A stretch of DNA of 64,000 bases from Hyphomicrobiaceae bacterium (GCA_020638095.1 JACKJF010000005.1:186001-250000), one strand, 5' to 3'. Counted from the first letter of the stretch, positions 10,172-20,140 are shown. Numbers and translations: made by a program. The notes: a model not told the origin generated them from the sequence alone.

Positions 10172-10413
10172 ACTGGGTTGAAATCGTCAGCGTCGCTGGC
10201 GCCACGATAGCAGTTTCGGCTGGAGCAATCGGTCCGGCGCTTGCCGAGGGGCGCGCGGTTGCCGCGGCCATGGACGCAATCGCCCGGCAACCGGAATCGG
10301 CCAACACGGTGTCGCGCACGCTCTTTGTGGGGCTGGCCATGATCGAGACCATGGCGATCTACTGCCTCGTGGTCGCCCTGCTGCTGCTGTTCGCCAACCC
10401 GTTCCTGAACTGA
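10168..10413 (+). CDS. atpE: N-type ATPase subunit c
   Basis: The 81-residue hairpin protein builds the rotor ring. The polar loop is ARQPE (residues 39-43). Helix 2 carries the ion-binding carboxylate E60 in MIETMAIYCLVVALLLLFANPF. Helix 1 has a second carboxylate, E27, where Na+-dependent Ilyobacter-type c subunits have Gln. T61 and Y65 match positions of the Na+ ligand set. The two-carboxylate arrangement is typical of N-ATPases; the Burkholderia pseudomallei example was reported as a proton-specific c17 ring. Specificity here cannot be settled from sequence. Confidence 0.95.
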   Translation: MNWVEIVSVAGATIAVSAGAIGPALAEGRAVAAAMDAIARQPESANTVSRTLFVGLAMIETMAIYCLVVALLLLFANPFLN

Positions 10414-10419
10414 TGCGTC

Positions 10420-11163
10420 ATGGCCATCGACTGGTGGACATTGGCGCTTCAGACGATCAACGTGATCGTACTGGTCTGGCTTCTGGCCCGGTTTTTCTGG
10501 AAGCCGGTGGCAGGGATCATCGCCGAGCGGGAAGCGGCTGCGAAAAAGCTGCTTGACGATGCGGAGGCGGCGCGCAGCGAGGCGGAGGCTCTGCATGCCG
10601 GCATCGAGAAGACCCGCGCCGGGTTCGCCAAGGAACGCGCGGCGATACTGGCCGAGGCCAGAGTGGATGCCGAAAAGGCGCGCTCGGCAATTCTCGAAGA
10701 AGCGCACAAACAGTCCGATCACCTCGAAGCGGCAGCCAGGGCCGATCTCGACAGGCTGGCCAAAAAGGCCGAGGCGGCCTGGGCCCGCCGCGCCTCGGCG
10801 CTGGCTGTCGACATTGCCGGGCGGCTGGTTGGCCGGCTCGACGGTGCTACGATCGAGGATGCTTTCCTCGACTGGCTGGTGTCCGATCTCGAAAAGCTTT
10901 CCGAACCGGTTCGCAAGGCGGCGGCAGAAAGCGGTGCCGAATTGACAATTTCCACCCCATCAAACCTGACGACGGCGCGGCGCAAAAAGTTCCAACAGAA
11001 GATCGGTGCGGCGCTCCGGACCGACAATCCGCTGTCGTTTTCGGTTGAGCCGGGCCTGATCGGCGGCGTGTCGGTCAGTGGTCCGAATTTCGTGGCAGAA
11101 AGCAGCTGGCGCGCCGACCTTCGCGCCATTCTCGAGGAGCTCGATGATGGCGAAAAAGCCTGA
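10420..11163 (+). CDS. atpF: N-type ATPase subunit b with delta-like C-terminal extension
   Basis: The 247-residue protein is longer than F-type b (about 160). One membrane helix (about 8-27) is followed by a long Ala/Glu/Lys/Arg coiled-coil to about residue 150. The remaining segment contains [13 protein letters not shown] followed by a charged helix, resembling the end of the F-type delta subunit. No separate atpH (delta) gene exists in the operon, so this extension probably replaces it at the stator tip (inference consistent with known N-ATPase b subunits). Confidence 0.92.
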   Translation: MAIDWWTLALQTINVIVLVWLLARFFWKPVAGIIAEREAAAKKLLDDAEAARSEAEALHAGIEKTRAGFAKERAAILAEARVDAEKARSAILEEAHKQSDHLEAAARADLDRLAKKAEAAWARRASALAVDIAGRLVGRLDGATIEDAFLDWLVSDLEKLSEPVRKAAAESGAELTISTPSNLTTARRKKFQQKIGAALRTDNPLSFSVEPGLIGGVSVSGPNFVAESSWRADLRAILEELDDGEKA

Positions 11164-12688
11164 TGCCCTTGCCGACGACTGGCTTCGGACCGCGCGCCGA
11201 AAGGTTTCAGACGCCACCCTCAGGCCGCGGGTCGAGGAAGTCGGACAGGTCGAGGAAGTCGGGGATGGAATCGCGCTGATTTCGGGCTTGCCCGAGGTCA
11301 GGCTCGATGAACTTCTCCATTTCGAAGGTGAACAAACAGGTTTCGCGCAGACGCTCGATGAAAGCCGCATCGGCTGTGTTCTGTTCGATGGTGCCGACAG
11401 TGTTCGGGCAGGAGACGCGGTACGTGGTTCGGGCGACGTGGTGCGCGTGCCCGTCGGCAAAGAGCTTCTTGGGCGGGTTGTCGATCCACTTGGCCGGCCG
11501 ATCGACGGAAAGGGTCCCATTGCCGGCCGCGAATATCTGCCGATCGAGCGGCCCGCTCCGGCCATCATCGATCGCGAGCTGGTCACCGAGCCGGTGCAGA
11601 CCGGGCTATTGGTCATCGATACGCTCTTTGCGCTTGGGCGAGGGCAGCGGGAACTCATTATCGGTGACCGGGCGACGGGCAAGACGACCATCGCCATCGA
11701 CACGATCATCAGTCAAAGGTCGAGCGACATCATCTGCGTTTACGTCGCTGTTGGGCAGAAGTCGTCGAGCGTCCGGCGGGTTATTGAAGCGGTGGAGACC
11801 TATGGCGCACCGGAGCGCTGCATTTTTATGGTGGCCGAGGCCTCGGCCTCACCGGGGCTGCAATGGATTGCGCCATTTGCCGGCATGACGATGGCCGAGC
11901 ATTTCCGCGATCACGGACAACATGCCCTGATCGTCATCGACGATTTGAGCAAGCATGCTGCAAGCCACCGTGAAATCGGGTTATTGACGCGCCAGCCACC
12001 GGGCCGCGAGGCCTATCCGGGCGACGTGTTTCACATTCACGCGCGGCTTCTCGAACGGGCGGCCAAGCTTTCGGCGGAAAAAGGCGGCGGCTCGCTGACG
12101 GCCTTGCCCGTCGCCGAGACCGATGCGGGCAATCTCAGTGCCTATATCCCGACCAATCTGATCTCGATCACCGACGGTCAGATCGTGCTCAACACCAAGC
12201 TCTTCCACGAGGGTCAGAAACCGGCCGTCGATGCGGGAACCAGTGTCAGCCGGGTCGGCGGCAAGACGCAGGCGCGGGCACTGCGAGAGGTCGCCGAGAC
12301 CCTGAGGCTCGACTATGCGCAGTTTCTGGAGCTCGAAATGTTCACCCGCTTTGGCGGCATGCCCGACACGAGGGTGCGGGCGCAGCTGACGCGCGGCGCG
12401 CGCATCCGCGCCATTCTCAGCCAGGGGCAGCACATGCCGCTGCGCCTCGCTGATGAAGTGGCGCTGGTACTTGCGGTGCAGACCGGCCAGCTGGATGGGC
12501 TGCCCGAGTCCGCCATTCCGGCCTTCCGGGCCGCGCTGCCGGGTGCGATCGATGCAGGGGCAGGCGAGGCCGTAGCTTCGATCGAGGCGACGGGGGCGCT
12601 CGATGGCGAGGCGAAAGACCGGTTGATGCATGAGATCGAGGCACAGGTCAGGGGCATGGCGCCTGACGCCGGGACGGATCGCAAATGA
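11147..12688 (+). CDS. atpA: N-type ATPase subunit alpha
   Basis: The non-catalytic nucleotide-binding subunit. The Walker A GDRATGKT is at residues 173-180 from this start. Further signatures are [14 protein letters not shown], the [13 protein letters not shown] stretch, IDDLSKHA and the visit-site [27 protein letters not shown] lies seven bases before the ATG at 11147; ATG 11144 is equally in frame. The start overlaps the end of atpF and the stop overlaps atpG (ATGA). Confidence 0.94.
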   Translation: MAKKPDALADDWLRTARRKVSDATLRPRVEEVGQVEEVGDGIALISGLPEVRLDELLHFEGEQTGFAQTLDESRIGCVLFDGADSVRAGDAVRGSGDVVRVPVGKELLGRVVDPLGRPIDGKGPIAGREYLPIERPAPAIIDRELVTEPVQTGLLVIDTLFALGRGQRELIIGDRATGKTTIAIDTIISQRSSDIICVYVAVGQKSSSVRRVIEAVETYGAPERCIFMVAEASASPGLQWIAPFAGMTMAEHFRDHGQHALIVIDDLSKHAASHREIGLLTRQPPGREAYPGDVFHIHARLLERAAKLSAEKGGGSLTALPVAETDAGNLSAYIPTNLISITDGQIVLNTKLFHEGQKPAVDAGTSVSRVGGKTQARALREVAETLRLDYAQFLELEMFTRFGGMPDTRVRAQLTRGARIRAILSQGQHMPLRLADEVALVLAVQTGQLDGLPESAIPAFRAALPGAIDAGAGEAVASIEATGALDGEAKDRLMHEIEAQVRGMAPDAGTDRK

Positions 12689-13557
12689 CTGACCGGTTGG
12701 TCGAAATTACGGCGCGTATCGATGGTATCCGGCAGTTGGGCGCGGTGGTCAACGCCATGCGGGGCATCGCGGCGGTTCGGGCGCAGCAAGCGCGTGGGCA
12801 GCTCACCGCGGTCGACTCCTATGCCAACATTCTGAAAGCGGCGATCGGCCGGGTCCTGTCGCTCGACGGAGACGGGCGGGACATTCCTCCGAGGGGCAGG
12901 GCGCGGCGGGCATTGGTCGTATTCGGGGCCGAACAGGGATTTGCCGGCGCCTACAGCCAGCGGGTGCTGGACGAAATCGCCGGCGAGTCCGACGGCGCGC
13001 TTATCTTTTTCGTTGGAAGCCGGGGTCGCGCCATTGCGCTTGAGCGGGGAGTGGCCGCGGACTGGTACACGGCCCAGCCACAGCAATCGGGCAACGCACC
13101 GCGTGTCGCCAACCAGATCGCCGAAGCGCTCTACAGCCGGATCGCGTCAGGCGAGATCACCGAGCTCGAAGCCGTGTTTCAGCGCTGGCTGCCCGGAACT
13201 GCCGGCGAGGTGGTGCGCGACCGGCTGTTCCCGCTCGACGCGTCTGTTTTCAAAACGGCGGTGCAGGCCCCGCCGCCGCTGACCTATCTCGCACCCGAGC
13301 TGCTTCTCGATCAGTTGACGGCCGACTATATCCATTCGCGGCTCTGCCATGCGACGCTGCACGCGTTCGCGGCTGAAAATGAAGCACGCATGCAGGCAAT
13401 GGCCGCCGCGCGCAGCCAGATCGACCGGCAACTGTCGGAGTTACAGGCGCGGCAGCGGCAGGTGCGGCAGGAAGAAATCACCTCGGAGATTATCGAACTG
13501 GCGGCAGGCGAGATGGCCAGCCGCGCCGCCGAAAGGACCGCGTCCCAAGAGCGGTGA
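12685..13557 (+). CDS. atpG: N-type ATPase subunit gamma
   Basis: The 290-residue central-shaft subunit. The N-terminal helix ([24 protein letters not shown]) and C-terminal helix ([20 protein letters not shown]) form the coiled-coil shaft, with a Rossmann-like middle ([16 protein letters not shown]). Sequence outside these helices diverges from F-type gamma, as usual for N-ATPases. It is the last gene of the operon and converges with the GH116 gene across nine bases. Confidence 0.9.
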   Translation: MTDRLVEITARIDGIRQLGAVVNAMRGIAAVRAQQARGQLTAVDSYANILKAAIGRVLSLDGDGRDIPPRGRARRALVVFGAEQGFAGAYSQRVLDEIAGESDGALIFFVGSRGRAIALERGVAADWYTAQPQQSGNAPRVANQIAEALYSRIASGEITELEAVFQRWLPGTAGEVVRDRLFPLDASVFKTAVQAPPPLTYLAPELLLDQLTADYIHSRLCHATLHAFAAENEARMQAMAAARSQIDRQLSELQARQRQVRQEEITSEIIELAAGEMASRAAERTASQER

Positions 13558-13566
13558 TCGGAGGGT

Positions 13567-16116
13567 TCAACTCAGCGTCCAGGCGACCTCGACGCCATCC
13601 ACGATCACCCTGTCGATATCGAGCTTGCCGCCGAGGACGCGAAGTTCAATTTCGCCTCCGCGGCGGATGAGCTGGCCCCACGCCTGGCCAGCCGACCAGA
13701 AAAGGGTGAGGTCGCCCTCCTTGACGGGGGCAAAATGGAGCGTGCGGTCGACCTGGTCGGCGCGAAAGCCGCTCCAGGCATTGACCAACTGCCAGGCGGA
13801 CATAGACCGGGAATAATAGGATCCGCACTCGATTTCGTTGAAGGGATTGCGGCGCATACCGTCGTAGCGGCGGCGTACTGCAGTAACGATATCAAGGCCC
13901 TCGTCAACAAGCCCGCGCATGATCATGTGGGAAGCGGCCGCATATTCGATGCCGGTCCAGCATTCTTCGGCATAGGGAATTGGAACCACGGGCTGGCGGA
14001 CACCCTCCGGATAGGTGGCAATGACGAGACCCGCTTCGTCCTCGAAGGCGAAGACGCGGCATGGATTGGGCATATCGCCCATGTTGCGCACGAAGTTCTC
14101 ACGATAGACCGAGAGCAGGGCCGTTCGGACCTTTTCAGAATCGAGGAACCCGCCAAGGCCGACCAGATCGGCGTGCCATTGTCCAAGAATCTGATCGGCA
14201 AGACATCCCCCGGCCGCCTGGTACTTGAGTTCGGCGTGTTCGTCGGACCAGTAAGTCGCCGCGAACCCATCGGTCAGAACGCCGGGACTGGCGGACGTTT
14301 CGAAAGGTTTGAGCACGTCCCTGTCATCAAGATCGACGGCTTGAATGTAATAGCGGCCGTTGAAGAGTGTTTCATCGATGAACCGGGCGCCGGCGCTGCC
14401 GAGCCGTTCGCACTTTTCTGCAAAGTCTTTGTCACCGACGACCTCAGCCATGCCTGCGGCGGCGAAAAGCGCGGCGACGTAGAACGAAGCGAGCCAGGAA
14501 TTGGGTCCGAACAGTTCCATGTCGAGGGTCTGGTGCTGGCGTCCCGACAGAATGCCGGTCTCGCCGGGATCCCAGAGGTCGGGATTGTCGGGGGACCAGG
14601 CATATTCGACGGCTTTGCGGACATTGGGCCAGAGGCGGCGAAGCCATTCCGTGTCGCCGGAAACCCGCCAGTCGCGATAGGTCTTGATGATTGCGCCAAA
14701 ATGGCCGTCGGCGCAGGGGCCGATAACGTCAAAGCCCGAACCGAGGGGCAGCTTTTGGCGAAAGGTCAGCCCGCCGGATGGAAGCTGGTTGAAGGCCCAC
14801 TCAGTATCACGAAGCGTGCGTTCAAGGGCGGGAAAGAGATTGCTCAGCGCTTGCTGGTAATTCCAGACATGAGTGCATGAGCCCTCGCATGAGCCCGAGA
14901 GGCGATGCTGCCCCTCCCAGGCCCAGAGCGCGCCGTCTTCGAGGCGGATCACTGTCGCTGTTCGCAGAAGGGCAAGGGTCGCCGATGCCGCATCGATGAT
15001 CGGGGCAGGTGCCGAGGAGCCGAACAGCGCATCACGAAACGCGAGGGTGCGCGACTTGAGGTCGGCAAAGCCGCGGAGCGCCGCGCGGGCGGAGTCGGCG
15101 GAATTCTGCCATTGGGTTGCGTAGTAGTTGCGCCAGTGTGGCGTCTCACCGGGACGCGAGGCGCCGTCGGGCCGGTCGCGAAATGCCCAATGAATGTCGC
15201 CTTCCGGAAAGTTCCAGGCGATGACGAAGCGCATGGTCGCTGACGCACCGGGCGCGATCGTCACCTTGCCGGTGAGCGTCGCGTGCTCGGGTAGCCGGCC
15301 CATATGGGCGGAAGGGCGCGGCGTCGCGTAGTGGCGTGCGGGCAGGGGGCCGGGCCTGGCGAAATCCTTCCAGAAGACGGTCAAATCGTCGAACCACTGT
15401 CCGCGGAAATGATAATTCTGATGCCCGGTCTCGACGGCGTCGGTGGCAATGGTCAAATCGCCGGCAAGACTTCCGGGCGAGGCGGTTGTGGCGTCTCCCA
15501 AGGTAATTGTTGAGATGCCTTCTTCCGAAGCGAATGCGTGCCCGCCGGGATTGTCGCCGCAGTTCCCCAGTGTTCCGGCGATGGTGTAGTCGATGGAATG
15601 ATCGGCTTTGTTGACCAGTTCGAATTCGAACATGGCGACGGGCAGGGAGCTCGTGCGCTCGTCGTGCGGGATGAAGGGCGAGAAGGCCGTCAGCCGGATC
15701 TCGCCGGGAAAGTGCGGATCGGCGAAGGTCAGGTCGGCAGCGGGAAATCGGCCATAAAAACAGGTTCTGGCGAAATGCGGCAGGCCTGCAAGGCTTTGGC
15801 GCATGGCGCCGTGACCGAAGCCGTCGAATGCGTCCCGCATCCCAAAACCGCCTGAAGGGTTGTCGTCATAGGGGCCGTTGAGGATGCGTGCATCGAGCAG
15901 TTCGCCATCGCGTTCGGCCTTGATAGCAAAGTGGGAATAGCCATTGTAGCTGCCAAGCGCAGGCCGGTTGCGGATCGACCAGTCAACGAGGCGACCCGAA
16001 CCCGAAATGGCCAAGCCACCGGACCCGATGCCGCCGAGCGGGAAGCGGACGTAGCGGCTTCGGTCGCCCCGATAGACGAATTGCGGATCGACCGCCTCGA
16101 GGTCGCGCCAGACCAT
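13567..16116 (-). CDS. GH116 beta-glucosidase (GBA2/DUF608-type)
   Basis: The 849-residue protein has the GH116 layout: an N-terminal beta-sandwich (starting FPLGGIGSGGLAISGSGR) and a C-terminal (alpha/alpha)6 barrel. The signature CTHVWNY follows WEG, whose E401 is the likely nucleophile; D532 in HQTLDMELFG is the likely acid/base (assigned by analogy with TxGH116/GBA2). There is no signal peptide, so the enzyme is cytoplasmic and presumably splits a beta-glucoside or related glycoside imported by the ABC genes just upstream (two-base gap). GH116 includes glucosidases, xylosidases and N-acetylglucosaminidases, so substrate is open. Confidence 0.9.
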   Translation of the reverse strand: MVWRDLEAVDPQFVYRGDRSRYVRFPLGGIGSGGLAISGSGRLVDWSIRNRPALGSYNGYSHFAIKAERDGELLDARILNGPYDDNPSGGFGMRDAFDGFGHGAMRQSLAGLPHFARTCFYGRFPAADLTFADPHFPGEIRLTAFSPFIPHDERTSSLPVAMFEFELVNKADHSIDYTIAGTLGNCGDNPGGHAFASEEGISTITLGDATTASPGSLAGDLTIATDAVETGHQNYHFRGQWFDDLTVFWKDFARPGPLPARHYATPRPSAHMGRLPEHATLTGKVTIAPGASATMRFVIAWNFPEGDIHWAFRDRPDGASRPGETPHWRNYYATQWQNSADSARAALRGFADLKSRTLAFRDALFGSSAPAPIIDAASATLALLRTATVIRLEDGALWAWEGQHRLSGSCEGSCTHVWNYQQALSNLFPALERTLRDTEWAFNQLPSGGLTFRQKLPLGSGFDVIGPCADGHFGAIIKTYRDWRVSGDTEWLRRLWPNVRKAVEYAWSPDNPDLWDPGETGILSGRQHQTLDMELFGPNSWLASFYVAALFAAAGMAEVVGDKDFAEKCERLGSAGARFIDETLFNGRYYIQAVDLDDRDVLKPFETSASPGVLTDGFAATYWSDEHAELKYQAAGGCLADQILGQWHADLVGLGGFLDSEKVRTALLSVYRENFVRNMGDMPNPCRVFAFEDEAGLVIATYPEGVRQPVVPIPYAEECWTGIEYAAASHMIMRGLVDEGLDIVTAVRRRYDGMRRNPFNEIECGSYYSRSMSAWQLVNAWSGFRADQVDRTLHFAPVKEGDLTLFWSAGQAWGQLIRRGGEIELRVLGGKLDIDRVIVDGVEVAWTLS

Positions 16117-16118
16117 GA

Positions 16119-16889
16119 TCAGTCTGCCAGTTCCATCGCGGTATATTGTTCGCCGCCCGCCATCAGGTCGAGCACCTGTTCCCGAGTCTTTTCCCCCTTT
16201 AGAAACTGCGCTGCGACACGTCCGTGCATGAGCACCGTGAAGCGATCGCCAACCGCCATGGCGTGGGTCGCATTGTGGGTGATGAACACGAGCGCCACAC
16301 CCTTGGCGCGGGCCCGCTTGATCTGGTCGATCACGATGGCGGCCTCCTTCACCCCAAGGGCGGCCGTCGGCTCATCGAGAATGAGCAGCCGCGCACCGAA
16401 ATAGAGAGCGCGGGCAATGGCCAGGGCCTGGCGTTCGCCGCCCGACATGGTGCCGACGAGCTGGTCGGCATCGTGAACGCGGCGAATGCCCATTTCGGCA
16501 ATCTGCTCCAGAGCGATACGGCGTGCCGCGCCATGGTCGAGACGGCGGAAGGGTCCCCAGCCAATTGTCGGCTCGCTGCCAAGAAAGAAATTGCGAGCGA
16601 CCGAAATCAACGGGATCAGACCGACGTCCTGATGGACGGTGCCGATGCCGAGAAGCTGGGCATCACGCGGCGACTCGAAGCGGACCGGCCGGCCTTCGAA
16701 CTCGATTGTTCCGCCGGTCGGCCTTTGCACCCCGGACATGATCTTGATGAGGGTCGATTTGCCGGCGCCATTGTCGCCGAGAAGGCATGTGATCTCGCCC
16801 GGCTGCACTTCGATGCTGACGCTATCGAGCGCGAGATTGTTGCCGAAGGCGCAGGAAACGCCCTGAAGGCGCATAAGTGGCTGGTTCAT
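16119..16889 (-). CDS. Sugar ABC transporter ATP-binding protein, single-NBD (FrcA-like)
   Basis: A 256-residue ATPase with Walker A GDNGAGKST, a Q-loop (HQDVGL), signature MSGGERQA, Walker B LLILDEPTAAL and the switch histidine in FITHN. It has one nucleotide-binding domain, unlike the double-length RbsA type. It matches the short FrcA-like ATPases of rhizobial sugar importers. The frame extends upstream without ribosome-binding sites; ATG 16889 has a GGGAGGGG upstream and overlaps the permease stop. Confidence 0.92.
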   Translation of the reverse strand: MNQPLMRLQGVSCAFGNNLALDSVSIEVQPGEITCLLGDNGAGKSTLIKIMSGVQRPTGGTIEFEGRPVRFESPRDAQLLGIGTVHQDVGLIPLISVARNFFLGSEPTIGWGPFRRLDHGAARRIALEQIAEMGIRRVHDADQLVGTMSGGERQALAIARALYFGARLLILDEPTAALGVKEAAIVIDQIKRARAKGVALVFITHNATHAMAVGDRFTVLMHGRVAAQFLKGEKTREQVLDLMAGGEQYTAMELAD

Positions 16890-17905
16890 GACCTGCCCCT
16901 CCCGCGGCGGAGGGCTGCTTCGCGCAGTAGATTGTTGGTGAGGACCGCGACAACCAGCAAACCGCCAATGAAGGTTGCGAGCCAGTCGGTCGGCCAACCG
17001 GTGTAAAAGAGCCCGAGACTGACGATGCCGTAGATCATGGTGCCGAAGACAATGCCGGGAACCGAGCCGAACCCGCCTGTCAGCAGTACCCCGCCGATGA
17101 CGGCGGCGATGGCGGTCTGAAACACATAGCCCTGTCCGGAAACGGCATTTCCCGAATTGTAGGCCACTGCCTGCAGGGTTCCGACGAAAGCGGCGCTGAC
17201 GCTGGTCCAGATGAACAGGGTGAGCTTGACGCGGCTGACCGGCACGCCGGCGCGGCGGGCACCGTCGAGGTTGCCGCCGGTCGCGAAAATCCAGTTGCCG
17301 AGCCGGGTTTGTTGAAGAACCCAGATGCCGAGAAGGGCCTCGAGCAACCACCAGACGATGGATATGTTGAAGCCGTAAGCTTTGGTGGCAAGTACGGGTT
17401 CCAGGAATCCTGCATCCTTGAGCGAGACGTTGGATGACCCGGCGATAAGGCGGCTGAGGCCAAGCGCTGACCCGGCAAGCAGGAAATTCGAAGCGAGGGT
17501 CACAATGAAGGAGGGCAGGCGCGTCCGGTTAACCAGGAAGGCATTGAACGAGCCAACGCCGATGCCAAGCAGAACGGCGGCACTGGCCGTCAGGGCAATG
17601 GGCAGGCCATAAAAGCCGGTGCCAACGGCGACGATGATTGACGCGGCGCCGACGACGGAGCCAGTTGAGAGGTCGAATTCTCCCGCGATCATCAGAAGGC
17701 CGATGGGGATGGCGATGATGCCGAGTTCGGCGGCGGTGTTGAGCCAGCCGGCTGTTCCCGAGACGGTCAGGAATCCCTTGCCACCACCCGTCACGGCGAA
17801 GAACAGATACATGAGAATGGCGGCTAGGAGCGGTCCGAACCAGCTGGCCGCGAAAATCCGGCCGGGGGCCGATGGCCTGGCCGCTGGGGAAGTCTCGATT
17901 GTCAT
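16886..17905 (-). CDS. Sugar ABC transporter permease (ribose/fructose type)
   Basis: A 339-residue membrane protein with about 8-10 helices. It carries the BPD_transp_2 signature IGLLMIAGEFDLSTGSVVGAAS, in which the EFDLS-type motif is characteristic of RbsC/FrcC permeases. It is the only permease in the operon and so probably acts as a homodimer. It overlaps the ATPase start by four bases and lies 59 bases after the binding-protein gene. Confidence 0.93.
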   Translation of the reverse strand: MTIETSPAARPSAPGRIFAASWFGPLLAAILMYLFFAVTGGGKGFLTVSGTAGWLNTAAELGIIAIPIGLLMIAGEFDLSTGSVVGAASIIVAVGTGFYGLPIALTASAAVLLGIGVGSFNAFLVNRTRLPSFIVTLASNFLLAGSALGLSRLIAGSSNVSLKDAGFLEPVLATKAYGFNISIVWWLLEALLGIWVLQQTRLGNWIFATGGNLDGARRAGVPVSRVKLTLFIWTSVSAAFVGTLQAVAYNSGNAVSGQGYVFQTAIAAVIGGVLLTGGFGSVPGIVFGTMIYGIVSLGLFYTGWPTDWLATFIGGLLVVAVLTNNLLREAALRRGRGRS

Positions 17906-17964
17906 CTTTCACCCCGATGGGGACCGCCCTGGGAGGTGGCGATCCCCTGGTTCACGTGCCAGGA

Positions 17965-18942
17965 TCAGCTTGCGCCGCGTGCGCCCGGATGAACCTTACC
18001 GACTTCGAGAACCTTGTCGACATTGGACTGATCGATGACCAGCGGGCCAGTGGTGACGGGTTCAGCCGGAGCCATGCCGTATTCGAGGAACTGGTGCGCG
18101 AAGAGCACGCCGTAATAGCCCTGCAGGAATGGCTGCTGGTCCATGGTGAAGGCAAGATCGCCGGCCTTGATCGCTTCGAGAACCGGCGTGCTGAGATCGA
18201 GCGTGCCGAGGAAGATGTCGCGATCGGGGAATTCTGCGGCCGCAGAAACGGCGTTGACGCCAGGCGCGGCACCAAGGGTCATGACGCCGTCGATGGTTGG
18301 ATCAGCCTGCAGCAGCGCCGCAATCGACGAAGTCACCTTCTGGTCGTTGCCGATATCTTCGGAGGGCAGTGTAACCATTTTGGCCGTACCGCCGCCTTCG
18401 GTGACGGCGTCGATATAGCCCTGGCAGCGCTGTTCGAGCACCGGGTTGGCGGCGATCTGGTTGATGCAGATGCCGTTCGTGACGCCGGCTGCGGCCGCCC
18501 GTTCACCACCGCGCTTGCCCATCAGGTAGGAATCTTCGCCAATGAACGTGACGGCGCCGAGCTTGCGGAAACTGTCGCGCCCGGAATTGTAGATGATGAT
18601 GGCGATGCCTTCGTCGATCGCCTGTTCGATCAAGGGATCGGTTGGATCGGGGAAGAAATCGCCGACGACGATGGCGCCGGGCTTGCGGCCGATCGCGGCC
18701 TCGAAGAGGCGGGTATAGTTCGGCACGATGTCATTGAAATCGGGCGGGGCGCTATATTGCGCGTCGACGCCAAGTTCGCTGACGGCGGTATCGAAGCCCT
18801 GTTGCACGGCGCTCCAGAACGGATCCGAACTCGGACCCGCGAGAAAGATGATCGAATTGTCCTGCGCGCTGGCGGCCGAAACCGCACCGAAAGCGGCAAA
18901 GGCCAAAAGGCCGGCAATGGCGGCCCCGGTTTTCAGTCCCAT
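17965..18942 (-). CDS. Sugar ABC transporter substrate-binding protein
   Basis: The 325-residue periplasmic protein has a signal peptide (MGLKTGAAIAGLLAFAAFGA, cleavage near ASA-QD) and a ribose-type Peripla_BP_4 fold. The start at 18942 is set by GGGAGGAAAAT just upstream; the longer frame adds 15 residues without a signal. It is the first gene of the importer operon, which then encodes the permease, ATPase and GH116 enzyme, so the ligand is probably an intact glycoside (inference). Two LacI-type palindromes lie 46-127 bases upstream. Confidence 0.93.
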   Translation of the reverse strand: MGLKTGAAIAGLLAFAAFGAVSAASAQDNSIIFLAGPSSDPFWSAVQQGFDTAVSELGVDAQYSAPPDFNDIVPNYTRLFEAAIGRKPGAIVVGDFFPDPTDPLIEQAIDEGIAIIIYNSGRDSFRKLGAVTFIGEDSYLMGKRGGERAAAAGVTNGICINQIAANPVLEQRCQGYIDAVTEGGGTAKMVTLPSEDIGNDQKVTSSIAALLQADPTIDGVMTLGAAPGVNAVSAAAEFPDRDIFLGTLDLSTPVLEAIKAGDLAFTMDQQPFLQGYYGVLFAHQFLEYGMAPAEPVTTGPLVIDQSNVDKVLEVGKVHPGARGAS

Positions 18943-18987
18943 ATTTTCCTCCCTCGACGCCGTGGCGCCACTTGCGGATGTTTCCAC

Positions 18988-19001
18988 TCGAAACGTTTCG
19001 A
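18988..19001. promoter_or_regulatory. LacI-family operator O1
   Basis: A perfect 14-bp palindrome, TCGAAACGTTTCGA, with the central CG typical of LacI-family sites. It lies 46 bases upstream of the binding-protein start in the divergent region, so it is likely to repress the importer operon. Confidence 0.85.
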
Positions 19002-19057
19002 CCCTGTTCCGATTTTTTGGGCGACCCCAAGGGTGCGCCCGAATTGCCTTTCGTAGT

Positions 19058-19069
19058 CGAAACGTTTCG
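19058..19069. promoter_or_regulatory. LacI-family operator O2
   Basis: A second perfect palindrome, CGAAACGTTTCG. It lies 69 bp centre to centre from O1 and 41 bases before the lacI start. TATATT immediately follows (19070-19075) and may be the -10 of lacI. Two equal sites on either side of a divergent promoter suggest autoregulation and possibly looping. Confidence 0.83.
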
Positions 19070-19110
19070 TATATTGCACAGAAGGGAGTTCAAGGCAAGG
19101 GACCGGTCAT

Positions 19111-20121
19111 TTGGCGACCATCAAGGATGTGGCGAGGCAGGCGGGCGTGGCCATTTCGACCGTGTCGGCGGTACTCAACCGCTCGGCGCCGGTCAGCCAG
19201 GACGTGATCGACCGCGTGCAGGCCGCGATCGCCAAAACGGGTTACACACCGCACGCTGCGGCGCGGAGTCTCAGGTCCGGGCGGTCACGTCTGATCGGTC
19301 TTGTGGTCCCGAACATTGCCAATCCGCATTTCGCCATGGTCGCGCGCGAGGTCGAAAATGTCTGTCTGCGCGCCGGATATACGTCGATGGTCTATTCGTC
19401 CGGACAGGATCCCAGACGTGAGAGCCAGGTTCTTACAATGATGCGGGTTCAGCGGGTTGCCGGGCTCATCCTTATTCCGACCCGCTCGGACGCGGGCCAT
19501 GGCGCCGCGCTCATCGATCAGATCAATGTGCCGACGGTTCTGCTCGACATGCAGGTCGAAGGATTGCCGTTTGACGTCGTCAAGTCGGACAATGCGGCGG
19601 CGGGTCGGCTGGCCGCGGAGCATCTGATCGGGCTCGGCCACAAACACATCGGCATGATTGTCGGCATACCGGGGCTTGCCACGAGCGACGACCGCCAATT
19701 GGGCTTCACGCAGGCCCTGGCGCAGAACGGACTTGCCTGCGACCGATCTTGGATCGGACGTGGTGAATTCGACATGGAGCAGGCCCGGACGGCCGCCAAA
19801 AAGGTTCTCTACGCCGCCCCACGGCCAACCGCGCTTGTCGCAGTGTCCAACATGACGACGCTCGGGGTTCTGCTGGCGGCACGCGATCTCGGGCTCGCGG
19901 TGCCGCGCGATCTCTCGGTGGTCGGGATTGACGATTTCGAGATGGCGGCGCTGATGGACCCGCAACCAACGGTTGTTTCGACGCCAGTAAGGGAGATGGC
20001 ACGCGCCTCGATCGAGCGCCTACTGGACATTGTCGACAAGAAGAACGCCGCGCCCCAGGCAAACAGGATATTTGAGCCGGCGCTGATCGTCAGGTCGTCT
20101 ACCTCCCGCCCGCCGGCATAA
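19111..20121 (+). CDS. LacI-family repressor of the glycoside importer/GH116 operon
   Basis: The 336-residue protein begins with the LacI helix-turn-helix and hinge (IKDVARQAGVAISTVSAVLN ... AARSLRSGRS), followed by a periplasmic-binding-like effector domain ending with the VVGIDDFE strand. The start is TTG at 19111 with AAGGGA upstream. It is divergent from the importer operon, with two CGAAACGTTTCG palindromes between them, so it very probably controls both. The inducer is presumably the sugar released or imported. Confidence 0.92.
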   Translation: MATIKDVARQAGVAISTVSAVLNRSAPVSQDVIDRVQAAIAKTGYTPHAAARSLRSGRSRLIGLVVPNIANPHFAMVAREVENVCLRAGYTSMVYSSGQDPRRESQVLTMMRVQRVAGLILIPTRSDAGHGAALIDQINVPTVLLDMQVEGLPFDVVKSDNAAAGRLAAEHLIGLGHKHIGMIVGIPGLATSDDRQLGFTQALAQNGLACDRSWIGRGEFDMEQARTAAKKVLYAAPRPTALVAVSNMTTLGVLLAARDLGLAVPRDLSVVGIDDFEMAALMDPQPTVVSTPVREMARASIERLLDIVDKKNAAPQANRIFEPALIVRSSTSRPPA

Positions 20122-20140
20122 GCGGCGATCAAACAAGGCT

